A stretch of 64,000 nucleotides of DNA, from positions 1,589,863 to 1,653,862 of the forward strand of contig PCDI01000008.1 in the NCBI GenBank assembly GCA_002778195.1, in the 5' to 3' direction. Origin of the DNA: Raffaelea ambrosiae (Eukaryota > Ascomycota > Sordariomycetes > Ophiostomatales > Ophiostomataceae). The notes under the pieces are model-generated. The model had not been told where the DNA came from and searched no databases. It saw nothing but the letters and a program-made list of their open reading frames with translations. Shown one piece after another: positions 34,943-46,896 of this stretch; positions within the stretch are counted from its first letter, which is position 1, and each line of letters opens with the position of its first letter. A program made the translations under genes and the position numbers.

Positions 34943-35694
34943 TGTATGTGGCGGAAATTGATGTTCTGGCAATGCCTGCTAGATACGAGAGGGTTCTTGG
35001 TCTGCCATGACAGCAGCTGCTGGCGGCGTGTATCATATACAACAGGCGTTTTTTGTCTTTTTTTTTCCTTCCTACCCCTGTCGTTCCTTTCTTTGTATCT
35101 TGTATTTAGCCTCTTTTCTTTAGCGGAACAGCGATGGACCTGTTACTTTTAACAAGCCTAACATTTTTGGAAATTTTGTGCTTCCTGGTGATCCGAGAGC
35201 AAGTCTGCCCTTAGATGCCGCGGCTGGCACGCTGCTAACAGGTCTTCTCTGGACTTCCAAAGTAACAATAGGCGGCTCCACGATCTTCAGATTGAGACGA
35301 TCTGCACGTGTTGAATTAGTTGGTCAGCGAACAGGTAAGGACCACGGCAGATTGCCACAAAGTCTCCTGGCATGGTTTGTTTGTGTTTTCCGCCAAGCCA
35401 GTGTTTACCTAAAGCGCGGCTGAGGCCAGATTTTGGTTTGCCTCCCGGCTTGTATTCACGTAGCCAGATCACCAAGATCTACCTGCGAAAGAAGGAAAAG
35501 TCTCTGTGGGGTAAAAGAGACCGCTAATTTGCCCCGAGCCGTATCGGTTGAGTTACGACACTGCTCCACTACAGACCGAAATGGAGCGGAGCTGAATAGG
35601 GGAGCTGGGCATCGGAACTCATGAGCGTGAGCCCCGTATGAGTAGAGTTGACCGAGATGAACAGAGGCATAAATAGAGTGCATATTATTTGAAT
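34943..35694. other. intergenic, no gene seen
   Basis: About 750 bases after the ApsB-like gene, with a pyrimidine tract (35050-35085). No recognisable coding segment. Confidence 0.4.
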
Positions 35695-37446
35695 ATGGGA
35701 ATCCTGTCGAAATTCTTGGAAGCATTCCTTTGTTCTATTGGAGCTGGAGTTGGTATTGGGGCCGAAACAATCGGGGCCTATCGTTACCTGTCCCCGCTCC
35801 AAGGCGAGCGTGTTTTCAATGTGGCAGGCATTGTTACAGGCAGAAGCTCTTCAGGCCTGTTCCGGGGGGGGTATAGATGCAGCTTGCGACAAGAGAGTCT
35901 TGAACGGTCTCTATGTGTACAGTTCCCCGGAAGAATGCATCCATAGCAGTGGGCGACATTCTAACACTTGGCGGACTTGTGTCGGAGTACCGTTTTAAGT
36001 TCTTCATATGCGTACACAACAGAACTGCGGTCTCCCCAAGTGTCCAGCATCACGAAAGGGAACTCGACGCCACGGCCTCTCATTATTGGCGTTGACGCTT
36101 TCGCTCCTCCCACTGAGCAGTTCACCAGCCTAAACAGAGGGGACATTTTTTTCCGTTTCAAACAATTAGAGCCAGATATCTGTCACAAACCCGATACTGC
36201 AACCCGATATGTATGGGATGGATTTTTGGGAAAGCATGAGTGGCGAGCTCGTCACCATCCGGAAACATAACGCAACCTCGAAGCCCAACAGCTACGGTGA
36301 GACCTGGGTCATTGGTGACTGGCCAACTACCGGGAGAAATGGACGAGGGGGGCTCGGGCTCACTCTGAAAAGCAAAGGTTGGGGATTTCTCTCGGGGGAT
36401 AAAACAAGATGACTGTGCCAAGCTGACGAACTCGTGTAGATGCCAATCCAGAAGCAATCATTGTCGGGTCTCCTCTTGATAGCGGCAAAAACGAGGATAC
36501 GTACAAAATCGGGGTCACATCGAGAACATCACCGGAGTTGTGTTTTACCATTCTACTACATTCTTCCAACGACCGCCATTAAATACGCATCATCTGCAAG
36601 CCCTGAATTGCCACCACCTACCACGCTGGCACGGTTGGGAATTACAACACTAAAAACTTCTCGCCGAAACACGCCAAAGCGGTTGCCAGCCACATTGCCG
36701 ACTACATGAAAAGCCCCGGCATCGTTTTCGTCCAAGAAATACAGGATAACGACTGTCCCACCGATGATGGCGTGGTCGATGCCGATTTAACGCTGACGGT
36801 TCTTGTGGAGGCCATCTCTCGGGCAGGTGGTGTCGGTGGGAACATTCGACAAGCCTACTTATACAACTCTGCAGTTATCCACCTGAACGGAGATGCTAAG
36901 CCTGGGGGTACCGCCGATACCAACGAAGTCCTCGCTGGGCCGAGCTTACGCTATAATTCGTCCTAATAGACCCGATAACGAAGCTTTCGAAGACACTGTT
37001 GAGGACGGGGCTGTAATTTTTACGGTCAACGTCCACTGGGAGTCGAAGGGCGGCAGTACTAGCTTATAGGGAGATGCGCCCTCCGGCGAACTCGCTCGCT
37101 GGTAAGCGAAACCAACAGGCCAGCGTGTCGGCGTCTTTTATTGCCCAAATCCTTGCCCAAGATTCGGAGGCTGCGGCGATTTCTTCTGGCGACTGCAACG
37201 AATACCCAGTAGCGGAACCGCTGTACTCTTTCGCAACTATATCCGGAATGGTTGACTTGGACGTGGCGGCAGGTGTGGATGTCGTGGAGCGATATACGTA
37301 TACGTATGGAGATGACATGGAGGAGCTGGACTATTGCAAACAAGGACCCGAGAGAAGGACACATACATGTCAACACTTGGGTGTCGTACAATGGCCTAAC
37401 CTCAGACCGTGACCCCACAGTAGCGTTGGATGTGTGCAAATCATGA
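35695..37446 (+). pseudogene. decayed secreted endonuclease/exonuclease/phosphatase-family nuclease
   Basis: Segments of one protein family appear in order but in changing frames: YLSPLQGERVFNVAGIVTG; ASIAVGDILTLGGLVSEYR; IIGVDAFAPPTEQFTSLNRG; YGMDFWESMSGELVTIRK; ETWVIGDWPTTGRNGRGG; PEAIIVGSPLD; KSPGIVFVQEIQDNDCPTDD; GVGGNIRQAYLYNS; FTVNVHWESKGGS; AQILAQDSEAAAISSGDCNE; MVDLDVAAGVDVVERYTYTY; EELD; and HIHVNTWVSYNGLTSDRDPT. These match fungal extracellular nucleases of the ExeM/NucH kind: the QE, GDxNE and SDHDP motifs are recognisable, the last altered to SDRDP and the GDFNE-type motif to GDCNE. At least five frame changes and several stops (for example 36964-36966 and the TAG at 37067-37069) destroy the gene. 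The signal peptide is not identifiable. Confidence 0.8.
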
Positions 37447-37637
37447 CCCAGGGGCATCATGCACTGTGCAGGAAAATGGCTAGATGGTTGAGTACCTGGT
37501 AAAGTAAATAAATCTTAGTACACGATAAAAACGAAGACTGCGATTGCGTCTCCAGGATGGCACTTCCGATCGCTGACTAATCAGAGCCGCGGGGTCAACG
37601 GCGGCCTTTGTTGGCCTGTTCCAAGGGACGTACGCTC

Positions 37638-38499
37638 ATGGCACGTATCGTGTCGTGACTCACACCCGCTGCGTCGAGGCTAGAAGTAGAGCTCAATGTA
37701 CAGCCTCTCTGACCTTCTCTCTATGGTACAGGTTCTAGCTGCTAACGCTTGATTTTCTCTCTCCAGGATCGATCCTTCCATCCGCCTCCGACGGGCAATT
37801 CGCGCGAATGACCATCTATTGGCGAGGCGTATCTTGAAGTCTCACCCGCAGCTGCTCCACAACCCAGACACGTCTGATTCGGGCCTCTCGAACTCAAACC
37901 TGCATATAGCAGCAGCTCTCGGTTACCAGACCATATGCCAACTGCTGGTGGATCTGGGACACGAACGCGATGGCCCTGCCTTAAACGAGAACCACGAGAC
38001 TGCGCTGATGCTAGCCGCGCGCGGAGGCCATATCGAGACCGTGCACTACCTTTGCCAGGTCGACCCGAAGTGGATTTTACGTCGCGATATTCACGGCCGA
38101 GACGCTATCATGGATGCTAGTTTGGGTGGCCACGACACGGTCGTTCAAATTCTGTTGACTTATGTTCCTGGCGGTGCAAAGGAAGCGGTCCGACGCGAGG
38201 ATGGCGAAGGCAATACGGCGCTACACTTTGCCAGCAGCAACGGGCACCTACTAGTTCTGCGTACACTTCTTGCTGCTGGGGCTGATGCACACCATCAGAA
38301 TATTTGGCGCTGGACGCCAGTTGCGTACAGTGCATCTGTCCAAGCTGAGGTTTACCTGAAAGGCCTGATCAGCGAAGTGGAAAAACGTCGTCAGCAGCAG
38401 GGCCAAACACATACACAGAAGGAGGAGTCAAGTGCATCGAGTGAATTAACAAAAGCGCATGGTATTGCTGGCCTCCGAATTGTCCGAGAGGAAGACTAA
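37638..38499 (+). CDS. ankyrin-repeat protein
   Basis: Soluble ankyrin-repeat protein, partner unknown. The main exon is 37767-38499: DPSIRLRRAIRANDHLLARR, then about four ankyrin units (NLHIAAALGYQTICQLLVDL, TALMLAARGGHIETVHYLC, GRDAIMDASLGGHDTVVQIL, NTALHFASSNGHLLVLRTLL) and a final WRWTPVAYSASVQAEVYLK, with a Gln-rich charged tail. The acceptor CTCCAG at 37766 follows a good branch site (CTAAC near 37742). The first exon is uncertain: my best fit is 37638-37654 (MARIV plus two bases), donor GTGACT, which gives 249 residues in frame. Another short exon is possible. Confidence 0.72.
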
Positions 38500-39525
38500 A
38501 AGTGTTTGTTTTTCCATACAGCCCTAAATGAGCCGCCGCGGATACCAGTGGATGGACCACTGGAAGATAGCATATTCAGCCATGGGCTGGTCGTTTATTT
38601 CTTTTTAACCATTCCTCTGCCTATCCTGCCCGTCACGCATCTTGCCTCGTGGCGAGGCTTTAGATGGCGTTGATTTTTCTGTTCTGTGCAGGCATAGCAT
38701 ATTTTTGTGAGGTACCACCTAGTACGTAAAGTAAAGGGTGACACGCTGTCCCGACACCTTGTGGCTCATCTGATCTCTGCATATCCTCGCCTACGCGTCT
38801 TGGGTGCTTGTTAGCCTCTTCGTATGTCAATATTTATGCTACCATTTCCTCCAGTGCAATCTATTTGGCATAAAGCCACAACCCACTAGCTAGCCACCAC
38901 CAACGCTCCGCAACTTACGTACAACTGATCTCAGTCAAGGTGGATTCTCTCGCGTCTTCTGGAGCTACGGCTCGCCTCACATTAGGACACCGGATTCCCC
39001 CATTTCCATTTCCTGCAACTAAGATCATTATTGGGCAGTATTTATTCTCAGCACCATCATACTCACCATCTCTATCTTGGCTCATTGTTGCTGTGTTTTA
39101 TGATTCAGAAGACGTTGAACTTTGGTCGACCGAAATCTTTCTCACCCACAACCACCGATAACTCTGACAAGGCAGCTAACATAACAGGCTCTGCCAGAGT
39201 TTTTTTCTTTTTCTTTTCCCTTTTTCATGCCAATTTCATGAATCACAGGCCACACCGTACTATTTACAGCCTAGTCATTGCTGCTGCCTTGCGTACAACA
39301 CTGTAAGGCTACTCAAGCTACAAACCATCCAAACGAGGCTCTCAAGTTCAAACAAGCCCAAAGGCCCCCCCCCCCCCCCNCCCAAAAAAAAACAACAACA
39401 ACAACAACAAAGAACAAAGAACAGCCTGTCTCCTGTCTCCCCAATAATAACTTCTTCTCACGAAGCTTAATCTTGCTCCTGTTGAAAAGCCTCACAAAGT
39501 ATTTTGGCCTTCATTAATATCAACA
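38500..39525. promoter_or_regulatory. long 5' region of the next gene with simple-sequence tracts
   Basis: About 1 kb without a gene. It holds a T/C-rich tract (39200-39228), a C homopolymer of about 19 bases containing one ambiguous base (N at 39380), an A run, and a CAA repeat (39391-39411), all within 330 bases of the downstream ATG. Probably promoter and 5' untranslated leader. Confidence 0.5.
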
Positions 39526-40227
39526 ATGACCGCGCCTGGAAGCAATGGGGGCAACCCCAGGTACGGACAAGACCCCACAGGCGCACTTCCTCCAGGCCTT
39601 GGAGGTCAAAGCCGAACGCAAAATAATGCGTATCAGATGTGGCCATTCGCAAATAACTACGCGCAGTACATGCACTACCAACAGGCTCCGAGACCAATGC
39701 ATGCTGCGTTTACAGGGCCACCAGCGGCGGAGATGGGCGGATTGCAAGTGCCAAGGGCAACCCAAACACCGATGTTCTCGCAATTTCAAGGACATTATCC
39801 AGCATTAGACAGAAACTTCAGGACCTGCAACTTACAAAATTCAACGGGTGGATTTGGCTGTGAACCAGGATACAATTATTTTTTCCCCGAGGAACACACA
39901 AAGATTCATGTTCTCAAGACCGGGTCGACTCCTCCTTGGCAGCTCCCTACTAATTTTGCCATCCAGTTCCATGCCTGCCACGTTCCTGTGAATACCACGG
40001 TGGCAGAACTCATGAAGGGGTTTGGTGCAAAAAATGCCATTCTGAGGAAGAATGTCATAACTGAAGTTTGCCCTGGAGGTGCTGGCAATTGGTACAAGGG
40101 CATCGAATTAAGGGGCGACGATTTTGAAATGATGAAGTTGCCCATCAAAGACCTTGGCTGGGATAAGACGCGAACCGGGCTGCGGGGGGAGAAAAAAGTT
40201 GTCTACATCTATGTTCAAAAAGATTGA
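39526..40227 (+). CDS. conserved fungal protein of unknown function
   Basis: Single-exon gene, 233 residues. The first 105 residues are low-complexity, Gly/Pro/Gln/Tyr-rich (YAQYMHYQQAPRPMHAAF). The C-terminal 125 residues are folded-looking and conserved in style: GYNYFFPEEHTKIHVLKTGS, WQLPTNFAIQFHACHVPVNT, VAELMKGFGAKN, WYKGIELRGDD, IKDLGWDKTRTGL and KKVVYIYVQKD. The beta-rich pattern with an ending like a ubiquitin-type strand could suggest a ubiquitin-like fold, but I cannot assign one. No signal peptide or membrane helix. The ATG at 39526 is the first in frame after a long untranslated leader. Confidence 0.78.
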   Translation: MTAPGSNGGNPRYGQDPTGALPPGLGGQSRTQNNAYQMWPFANNYAQYMHYQQAPRPMHAAFTGPPAAEMGGLQVPRATQTPMFSQFQGHYPALDRNFRTCNLQNSTGGFGCEPGYNYFFPEEHTKIHVLKTGSTPPWQLPTNFAIQFHACHVPVNTTVAELMKGFGAKNAILRKNVITEVCPGGAGNWYKGIELRGDDFEMMKLPIKDLGWDKTRTGLRGEKKVVYIYVQKD

Positions 40228-40696
40228 TGTCCTGACTTTTTTGTTTGTTGATTTGTTTTTCGCTCAATTTCATGTTGTTGTCTAGCCTCGGTGGTGGCTG
40301 TTTCTCATTAGCAGACAAATTGTTTTTGCCAACGGCGAAGTCTTGTTCGATGTAAGGCGGGTAAGAAACCACACGCACACAAAGAGGTGGTGAAAGAGAG
40401 AGGCAGCGCTGATCAGTTATTGAGCAATGCATTGGTATTCAACGAGGTGGTCAAATAAGTTAACTCGAACCTCAGTCATCTCCAGTTACTCCCATGCTGT
40501 GGCGCCAATACAATAATTTACATTGATGGTACATGATCCAAGTCGTAAATGTGCAAGATTGCCTCTCGAGAATGAGAAAACGAAATGGTGAACCCCCTTA
40601 TTAAATACAATACAAGAACAAAATAAGACGGGGAAACGGAAAGAGACGAAAAGAAGAACATCAAGTATACATTGCAGCTTGCACTTGGAAACCCTT
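40228..40696. other. intergenic, convergent 3' ends
   Basis: About 470 bases between convergent stop codons, with T-rich runs near 40236-40262. No gene seen. Confidence 0.5.
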
Positions 40697-43600
40697 TCAT
40701 GGTGCGTAGTTGTAGTAGCGAGGTTCGTCGAAAACATGGTATCTATGTCCCCGTACGCCCTCACCTCGAAGTTTGGACGGGTATCTCCAACCCAGAGGGA
40801 CTTCCGACTCCTGGACTCTGGTGTTTCGGGTTTCGTTGTCAACTTCGAAAAATTCTCTGGTCTGTTCTTCGCCAGTAGGAACGACAAACTTGGCAGTTTG
40901 CAATTCGGTGTCTGTGATGGTGCTGCGACTAATTCTCGCGTAGCCTACTCTCCGCAGACCCTTGAATAAAATGTATTCACACCATCGGTCCCAATCAGAT
41001 GGGTCAACATCATGCATCCCAGAGGTTTCGGAAACATAGGTGTTGTAATTGCCTTCCAACGGTTTGGTAACAAGGTAGCTGAGCAGAATGCTAGGGCGAG
41101 AAGAGGTCCCCATCAGCTTTGCAAGATAAAGCGACTGCAGTCTCCTGTCTTCGGGATCCTCCTCCTGCCCAGAGTGGAATACAAAAACATCGACTAGAGT
41201 GCCATATACATCTAGCGTTGCGTGGATTGCCGGTGCGAGTTCACCAACAGGGCTGGGTAGAAGATGGTGTGTGGAATTGACAATGGGAAATTTTGACAGT
41301 AGGGCGGCTCCCCACGTGTGTTTATTCGGCCCCGGGCCATAGTCGACGTACATGCCCAAGTCTTCTGCCAGGAACTGAGTTGTGTCGCGGTTGCCCATGA
41401 TGATACGTTGAAGGTCGCTCTCGAGGAGGCCTACCACATCCAGCTCTGCATCCTTGATCAAGTCCCGCATTCTTCTTTCGGAACTCCACATGTCGTTGTC
41501 AAGGCTGAAATGGATAGTCCAAATGCCGGCCGTGATAATGCGATCTTGGGGATGGTAAGGCTTGTAGTTGTTGGTTGGGAACCGCCTAAAAGCAGCAACG
41601 AGGAACAGAATATTTAGAAGGCTGGCCAGACTGAAGTAGTGTTTCCGGTGTCGAATGTCTGACAAGCGTTTATGATACTTCGAGGCAACGAGCACCCGTT
41701 TTTCTGCGTTGAGACCGAAAACTCCACATCCGATCAGAAACATTGTTGTGGTCATGACCCAATCGGTGTGCTCCCTCACAAGTGGCCCTCCAGGCACAAA
41801 TGCATATGCGACAATCCACACGTGGAAGAGCACAAGGAAGTTGTAGACCAAGAACGCAAGACCGAAAGTTATGGCTGGACACTTCTTGGAGGCAGATGCG
41901 AGAAGCGGCGTGGAGAATGCCGTCAGATACACGGTCAGGGCCAAGGCACCATAAAAACCGAACCAGTTACCATAGAGGGTTAACATGGCAGCTCCAACAC
42001 ACGCTAGGCCAAACGAAGGCCATGCCGATACAAGGCTAGGTGATAGAACACCAAAAACGGTGCCGGCCGACATTGCAAAAATAGTATAGTATGCATGGAC
42101 GTTGGACAAAGGACCATGGACTGGGTATCCCTCCCAAGTCCAGAGGATCATTGTGCTCGTATCCGAAAGCAAGGAGTGAAGACCAAAGAGAACGCCCCCA
42201 AGTCCGAGAGCGTACAAAAAGGAAGGCGTTTTGCTGCCACCCCCCGTATTACCGCCAACTGAGGGTGCTTTGTTGGTGAATCGAATAGCCGCCGCGATGC
42301 CGATGGCCAAGCCGATACCATTCCAGCCACCATTTTCGGCATGCATGATGGGCCAGACCGGATTGTTCGTGTGGCATGCGAACTTGGCAATGCTGGACAT
42401 CAAAAGACCGAGGATAAAGCCAAGGGCTCGAGATTCGACTCGACCCTCAACGGCTGCTTCTGAAGAGAACGTGGCAGCCCAAGCTAGGCACTGCATAGCA
42501 ACTCCGAAACCAATGGTGGATAAACGCTGCGCGGGATCGGCGACTTTATATGCCAAAAGTCCAGCTAAAGACAAGAGATGAAAAACTCGCAGGTTTTGGA
42601 CAACCAGAATACGCAGAGGGCGTATGGCCAACAGAAGAGGCGAGACTGTCGACATGACAAAGGCCTCGTAGCCCGAGATGCCCATGTGCCAGAGTGGGAA
42701 GAACCAGACAGTCAGTCCGAGGCTAGTCAAGACGGTCCAGAACACAAAGCCGTGATAAATGTTGGCGGCGGCATCGAGCAATTCCGACCAGGAGAAGGGT
42801 GTAGGCGAAGTGGCAGATTTGCTGTCCTTTTCGAGCATGGTAGCTGCTGGAGGTCGATGTGCACTGCGATGAAATTTAGAAACTATCCAGCAAAGGCGTT
42901 CTCTATTGGTAACCGACAGAGCCGGTCAATAAATCTTGCCATCCCCTCTTGGCAATACTGTGGGTGCTGTATCTCGGCATTTCCCGTCTTTGCCCCCATA
43001 TGATCCGCTTCAACACCACCAACGCCGCTGCTAGCCATCACGAATGAAGCCATTATATTGGAAGCCATTGCACGTACCCCTTGCTGATTCCCTTTGTATC
43101 TTTCACGGTGATTTCAAATGTGTCGAAGTCTAAAGCCGTCACAGCGTCAAAAGCAACGTCAAAAAGAACGAGAGACCATTCGAAAAAAGCGTATGTCGTA
43201 TAAGCTAGCATTCGATTATTATTTGGTCAGTGGTGTGGATTTTACCAAAAGAGCAGAGAGAAGCAAGGCGCCGGGGTCGGGAACTCACCTCCAGGAATGC
43301 GGTGGACCTTGTGTTGTATAAAGAAGTATACAAGAGGAACAATAGTGCCAAAGAAGGCGCCAGCAACGTATTTACGGTATTTTATGGCCGTCGGATTGGG
43401 AGGGCTGAGCGCGAGGCAGCCGAACATCCAAGGCACCGTGGCTAGAAGATACGAAATCATAAATATGTCGTGCCAATCGTGATTATCCGTCGATGTAACG
43501 TATGTCCAGCCACCGCAAGTCAAGGTCCGAAAAAAACCAAATCCGGCAACAACCTTCGGTAGGGTGCGACGGGGTGCTGCGGTCAAAAGGTACCAAAGGC

Positions 43601-44025
43601 CAACAAGCGCAAATCTCGGCCCTGTTTACCAGAACAGTCAGCTGCTGATGTCCTGCGACATCCCATTCCCCCAAGGAGATGAAACTTGGCATAATTACCT
43701 GAAGTCATTGCAATAAACACCATGAAGAAGGACCGTTCGGGATACCTGTCACCTATGGTTGCTGATACGGAGGGGAACCACTCTTGCGGATAGCCGAACC
43801 ACTCATTCTGGACGATTTTGGTGTAGTGCAAGCTCATGCCGACGACGAGCGCACTCAGGAATGCAGCTGAGCATTGGCATTAGTACCTCTAAAACATAGA
43901 AGCATCACAAAGCAAGAGACAGACTTCGTCATACCGTATGCCGCGACTGTATGGGCCCAGCTCACCCACTGTCCGTTGACTGTCAGGAGCGCGCCTGCGG
44001 CCTTGTCTTTGTAGTTTGAAGCCAT
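40697..44025 (-). CDS. cwh43: CWH43, GPI-anchor lipid remodelling protein
   Basis: ER/plasma-membrane protein that exchanges GPI-anchor lipid for ceramide. Five exons: 44025-43935, 43866-43699, 43621-43289, 43204-43078 and 42863-40697; 961 residues, near the length of yeast Cwh43. The N-terminal Frag1/DRAM/Sfk1-like part has multiple helices (MASNYKDKAAGALLTVNGQW, YPQEWFPSVSATIGDRYPER, IFMISYLLATVPWMFGCLAL, YAFFEWSLVLFDVAFDAV). A second multi-helix block follows exon 5 start (FVFWTVLTSLGLTVWFFPLW). The last third is a soluble endonuclease/exonuclease/phosphatase-like domain: TIHFSLDNDMWSSERRM, LDVVGLLESDL, YGPGPNKHTWGAALLSKFPI and DVFVFHSGQEED. Intron 4 is about 210 bases, longest in the gene. 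An internal ATG at 42838 is not the start, since the upstream exons are needed for the N-terminal domain. Confidence 0.93.
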
Positions 44026-44611
44026 GTTGAAGAAACGGCAGGCCCGGAAATGGCCAAAAGAAGACACAAAACAAAATAAGCAAACGCCCTCGTATGTAAT
44101 TGAAAATGGAGGGAAAGGGGAGACGTGTCGTCAATTGCACGGGAGTGGTGACTAGGAAGGGAGCATTTGAAGAGTTGTTTGTGTTTTTGGAGTAATTTGG
44201 GCTACGACTAGTCGAATGTTTTTAATGAATGGATGGAAGCCTCGGTCATTGACCCCCTGAAAAGTGGCCCACGTGTATGCAAGTATGCTTATATAATGCA
44301 TCATAACCTTACTCCTTGAACAGCCAATGAAATCAGAGACCACGCAACTGCCCAGCTTATTAGAATAGAGCAGATTGACACCCAAACAAGCAACCCAAGT
44401 CAACCCCCAAGAGAGACCAATAATTCAATGCTCTAACAGAATATTGTTGTTCCCACTCACTCTCCAGAAAAACGAAATAATTAATCGATTATTAAAAAAA
44501 AAAAGAGAGAAACTGGAGCTGCCACAAAACGAGGCTGGGAGCACCCAACTCATGGAGTGAGCATCTAAAAACATTGCCCACCCACCCCCCAAAAAGTTAA
44601 CGTCTGGGAAA
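44026..44611. other. intergenic, no gene seen
   Basis: About 590 bases: promoter of CWH43 and 3' region of the DUF1996 gene. An A run (44492-44503) and a C run (44584-44592) are the only notable tracts. Confidence 0.4.
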
Positions 44612-45978
44612 TCACATCTGCATGGCCTGGCCTGGTAGCTCGGTGATCCCTACCAAACGAGTTAATTTTTTGCACCTTCGTATTGTTCTTCTCTTTCTGC
44701 TTTTTTTTCTTTCTTTCGAACTCACATCCGTCGATATCCTCAGATACCTGACTTTTTACGGCACACTTGTTCATTTCGGCCACAGATTGAGATTTAAGGG
44801 GACGGCCGTTCTCACAGCCCTGGAACATGCAATTTGAGTCCATTGCAAGTTGGAGGGAATCTCCCTTCCTGTTGTAAGTGTTAGATTCCTGCATTGGTGG
44901 CATATATGCTTCACGTGTGCGTGCGTTTGGCACGTAGGTGGCAGAATAAAGACAACCGCATAAAAGAAGACAGATATCGCACCATCCGAATACGTAATCA
45001 GCATGAGTGCCGTAACCGTGAGCGTCATTGTAGCTCAAAACGAATGGGTTTGAGCCATCGGCTGGCCACATGTCCTTGAACTGTGTCGTATCCCACAGTG
45101 TCTCATAGGCCAGTTGGGGCATGCGAACCGGATGACTGGCTGGGCAGGGACCTGCAGGAGCAAATGCCTCTCCAGCCGTGTTGTACATATGGCTTCGGTG
45201 GTCAGGACTATCGAGATTTTTTCCATCCCAGCATCTGTTGTTACAAAATGGCATGTCAGTAAGGCATGAGTATGCATTTGAACACGGGGATAGTCCCTGC
45301 CTACGAAGGGAAATGGTGAACGGTCATGATTCCACCACGACAGGGCTTCGTCGGGAAATCTGGAAGCTCGGGAAATCGCGTTCCCTTATTATCCAAGCAA
45401 ACAAACCGCAGTCCAGGGTGTCCTCTGGCTTCAGCAAGGTTATTTGTAGAAGGGTTCCCGACGACCATTCGAAATCCCTGAATGGTTAGATACCCTCTAC
45501 TCAAATAAAATCCCCCCACACGTTCACACACACACATACACACACACACACACACACACAACAAAAAAAAACGTACAGGCTTGAAAGCAGTGATCTTTTG
45601 ATTTCCATTGGAGTTGAAATCCTGCTGTGTGTAGTAGATGGTCATTCCACCATTAATTCCATTAGGGAGAGCCGTGTTTTGCATAATAGGAACCCGTTTG
45701 TATGAGCCATTCTGAGCCTTAAAAAACATAACAGCCGTCCAATAATTCGAAAAGTCTTCGGAAAAGGTGCACGTTGTGCATGTGCCCTGATTTCCAATGT
45801 CTCCGGTCATACTCGCATTGAATGCATTGCCTCCCACGATTTGATGGAGATGACTAGAAGGGACTGCTCCAGGTTGCACGAGTGGGTCAAGGCGCTGAAT
45901 GCTGACAGTTGAACATCCAAAGCGAAGCGCTGCCTGAACCGGCGCAAGAAAACCGAAAGCAAAAGCAAACCTCTTCAT
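44612..45978 (-). CDS. secreted DUF1996 protein
   Basis: Extracellular protein of the DUF1996 family, biochemical role unknown. Five exons: 45978-45577, 45477-45305, 45234-44983, 44868-44726 and 44649-44612; 335 residues. The signal peptide is MKRFAFAFGFLAPVQA. The domain begins RLDPLVQPGAVPSSHLHQIV and continues with GNQGTCTTCTFSEDFSNYWT, GGMTIYYTQQDF, GFRMVVGNPSTNN, SCWDGKNLDSPDHRSHM, FVLSYNDAHGYGTHADYVFG and, after exon 4, KSQSVAEMNKC. It ends DGWITELPGQAMQM with no WSC domain or anchor. Each join restores conserved family text; donors GTAGGC (intron 2) and GTGCGA (intron 3) are weak. Intron 1 contains a CA microsatellite. Confidence 0.88.
45521..45561. repeat. CA microsatellite in intron 1 of the DUF1996 gene
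   Basis: About 18 CA dinucleotides with small interruptions, followed by an A run, directly downstream of the donor on the minus strand. It gives the intron a GT-rich sense strand. Confidence 0.9.
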
Positions 45979-46896
45979 GTTGAAAATGGGCTCGATGTGT
46001 GAAGAGAAGAATGATATCATAGTGGCCACAGGAACTCTGAGCGGGTGAAACAGGCCATGCACCTATTTATATGTAAGTTGTCTACAAGCATTTGCTGCTG
46101 TCTTCTCGAATTCTAGCCACCATAAAAATTTTTGGCAAACACTTGCCGTTGACAAGACAAAGCACCAACCAATACTTGGCACTATGGCAAAGTAAAGGAA
46201 CACAGGCAAAAAAAAAAAATTTAATCGTCAGTCTCCACCTTCATCACAACTAATAGACAAGGGTGGATTTCGCCTAAATTCTGGATGCACTTTGGACCTG
46301 TATCGATAAATCTAACGAATGCAAGACATTCAGTCTACTCTCCGATCATGTGCCTGCTATATGTTGCACGTTTTTATTCTCAAAGCGATTGTGGGAAAGG
46401 CTGGGAAAAAACGGCCACGTAGTTCATCGTACGACTACTTACTAGTCCACTTGGATACACAATAATTAAGTTCTAGATTTTGAGGTCGGAAGCAGTGCCT
46501 GGGCTTGACTGGGATAAAGTTTGAAAACCCAGGCGGTTAACTGGCAACTCTTCCCAGAGCATCAGCCAAAAATTAGCGGGTGGAATACCAGCTTATAAAG
46601 CTCGTATGCTTGGCAGAATTGGTACAATGCCAAATATTGTTGCGAAATTGAAGCATTTAATTTTTGGTATACGTCCGTTAGAGGAGTCGAAAGAAAACAG
46701 TGGTTGCACTGAACTACGAGAACTGCTGCAGCCCCCTCAAGACTCGGAGAATACATACGGGGCGATGCTTGATTTTGTAGCTACACAATGTTATGATATG
46801 TTATGTTATGTTATATTTTATTTCCTTCCATTTCCCATTTTGCTGTTATCGGCCAACCACAGGCCTTGTTGACACCACAAAGAAACAGCATTGTAT
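45979..46896. other. intergenic with short TTATG repeat
   Basis: About 920 bases: promoter of the DUF1996 gene and 3' side of the carbonic anhydrase. Four or so ATGTT/TTATG pentamers lie at 46788-46818 and an A run at 46211-46220. No coding match. Confidence 0.5.

Noticed and set aside
40697..42838. Separate gene starting at the ATG at 42838
   Set aside because: Exons up to 44025 splice in frame and supply the N-terminal membrane domain of CWH43, so this is one gene.
46788..46818. TTATG pentamers considered as telomere-like or CRISPR-like repeat
   Set aside because: Only about four short contiguous units, no spacers, and not the TTAGGG telomere repeat.
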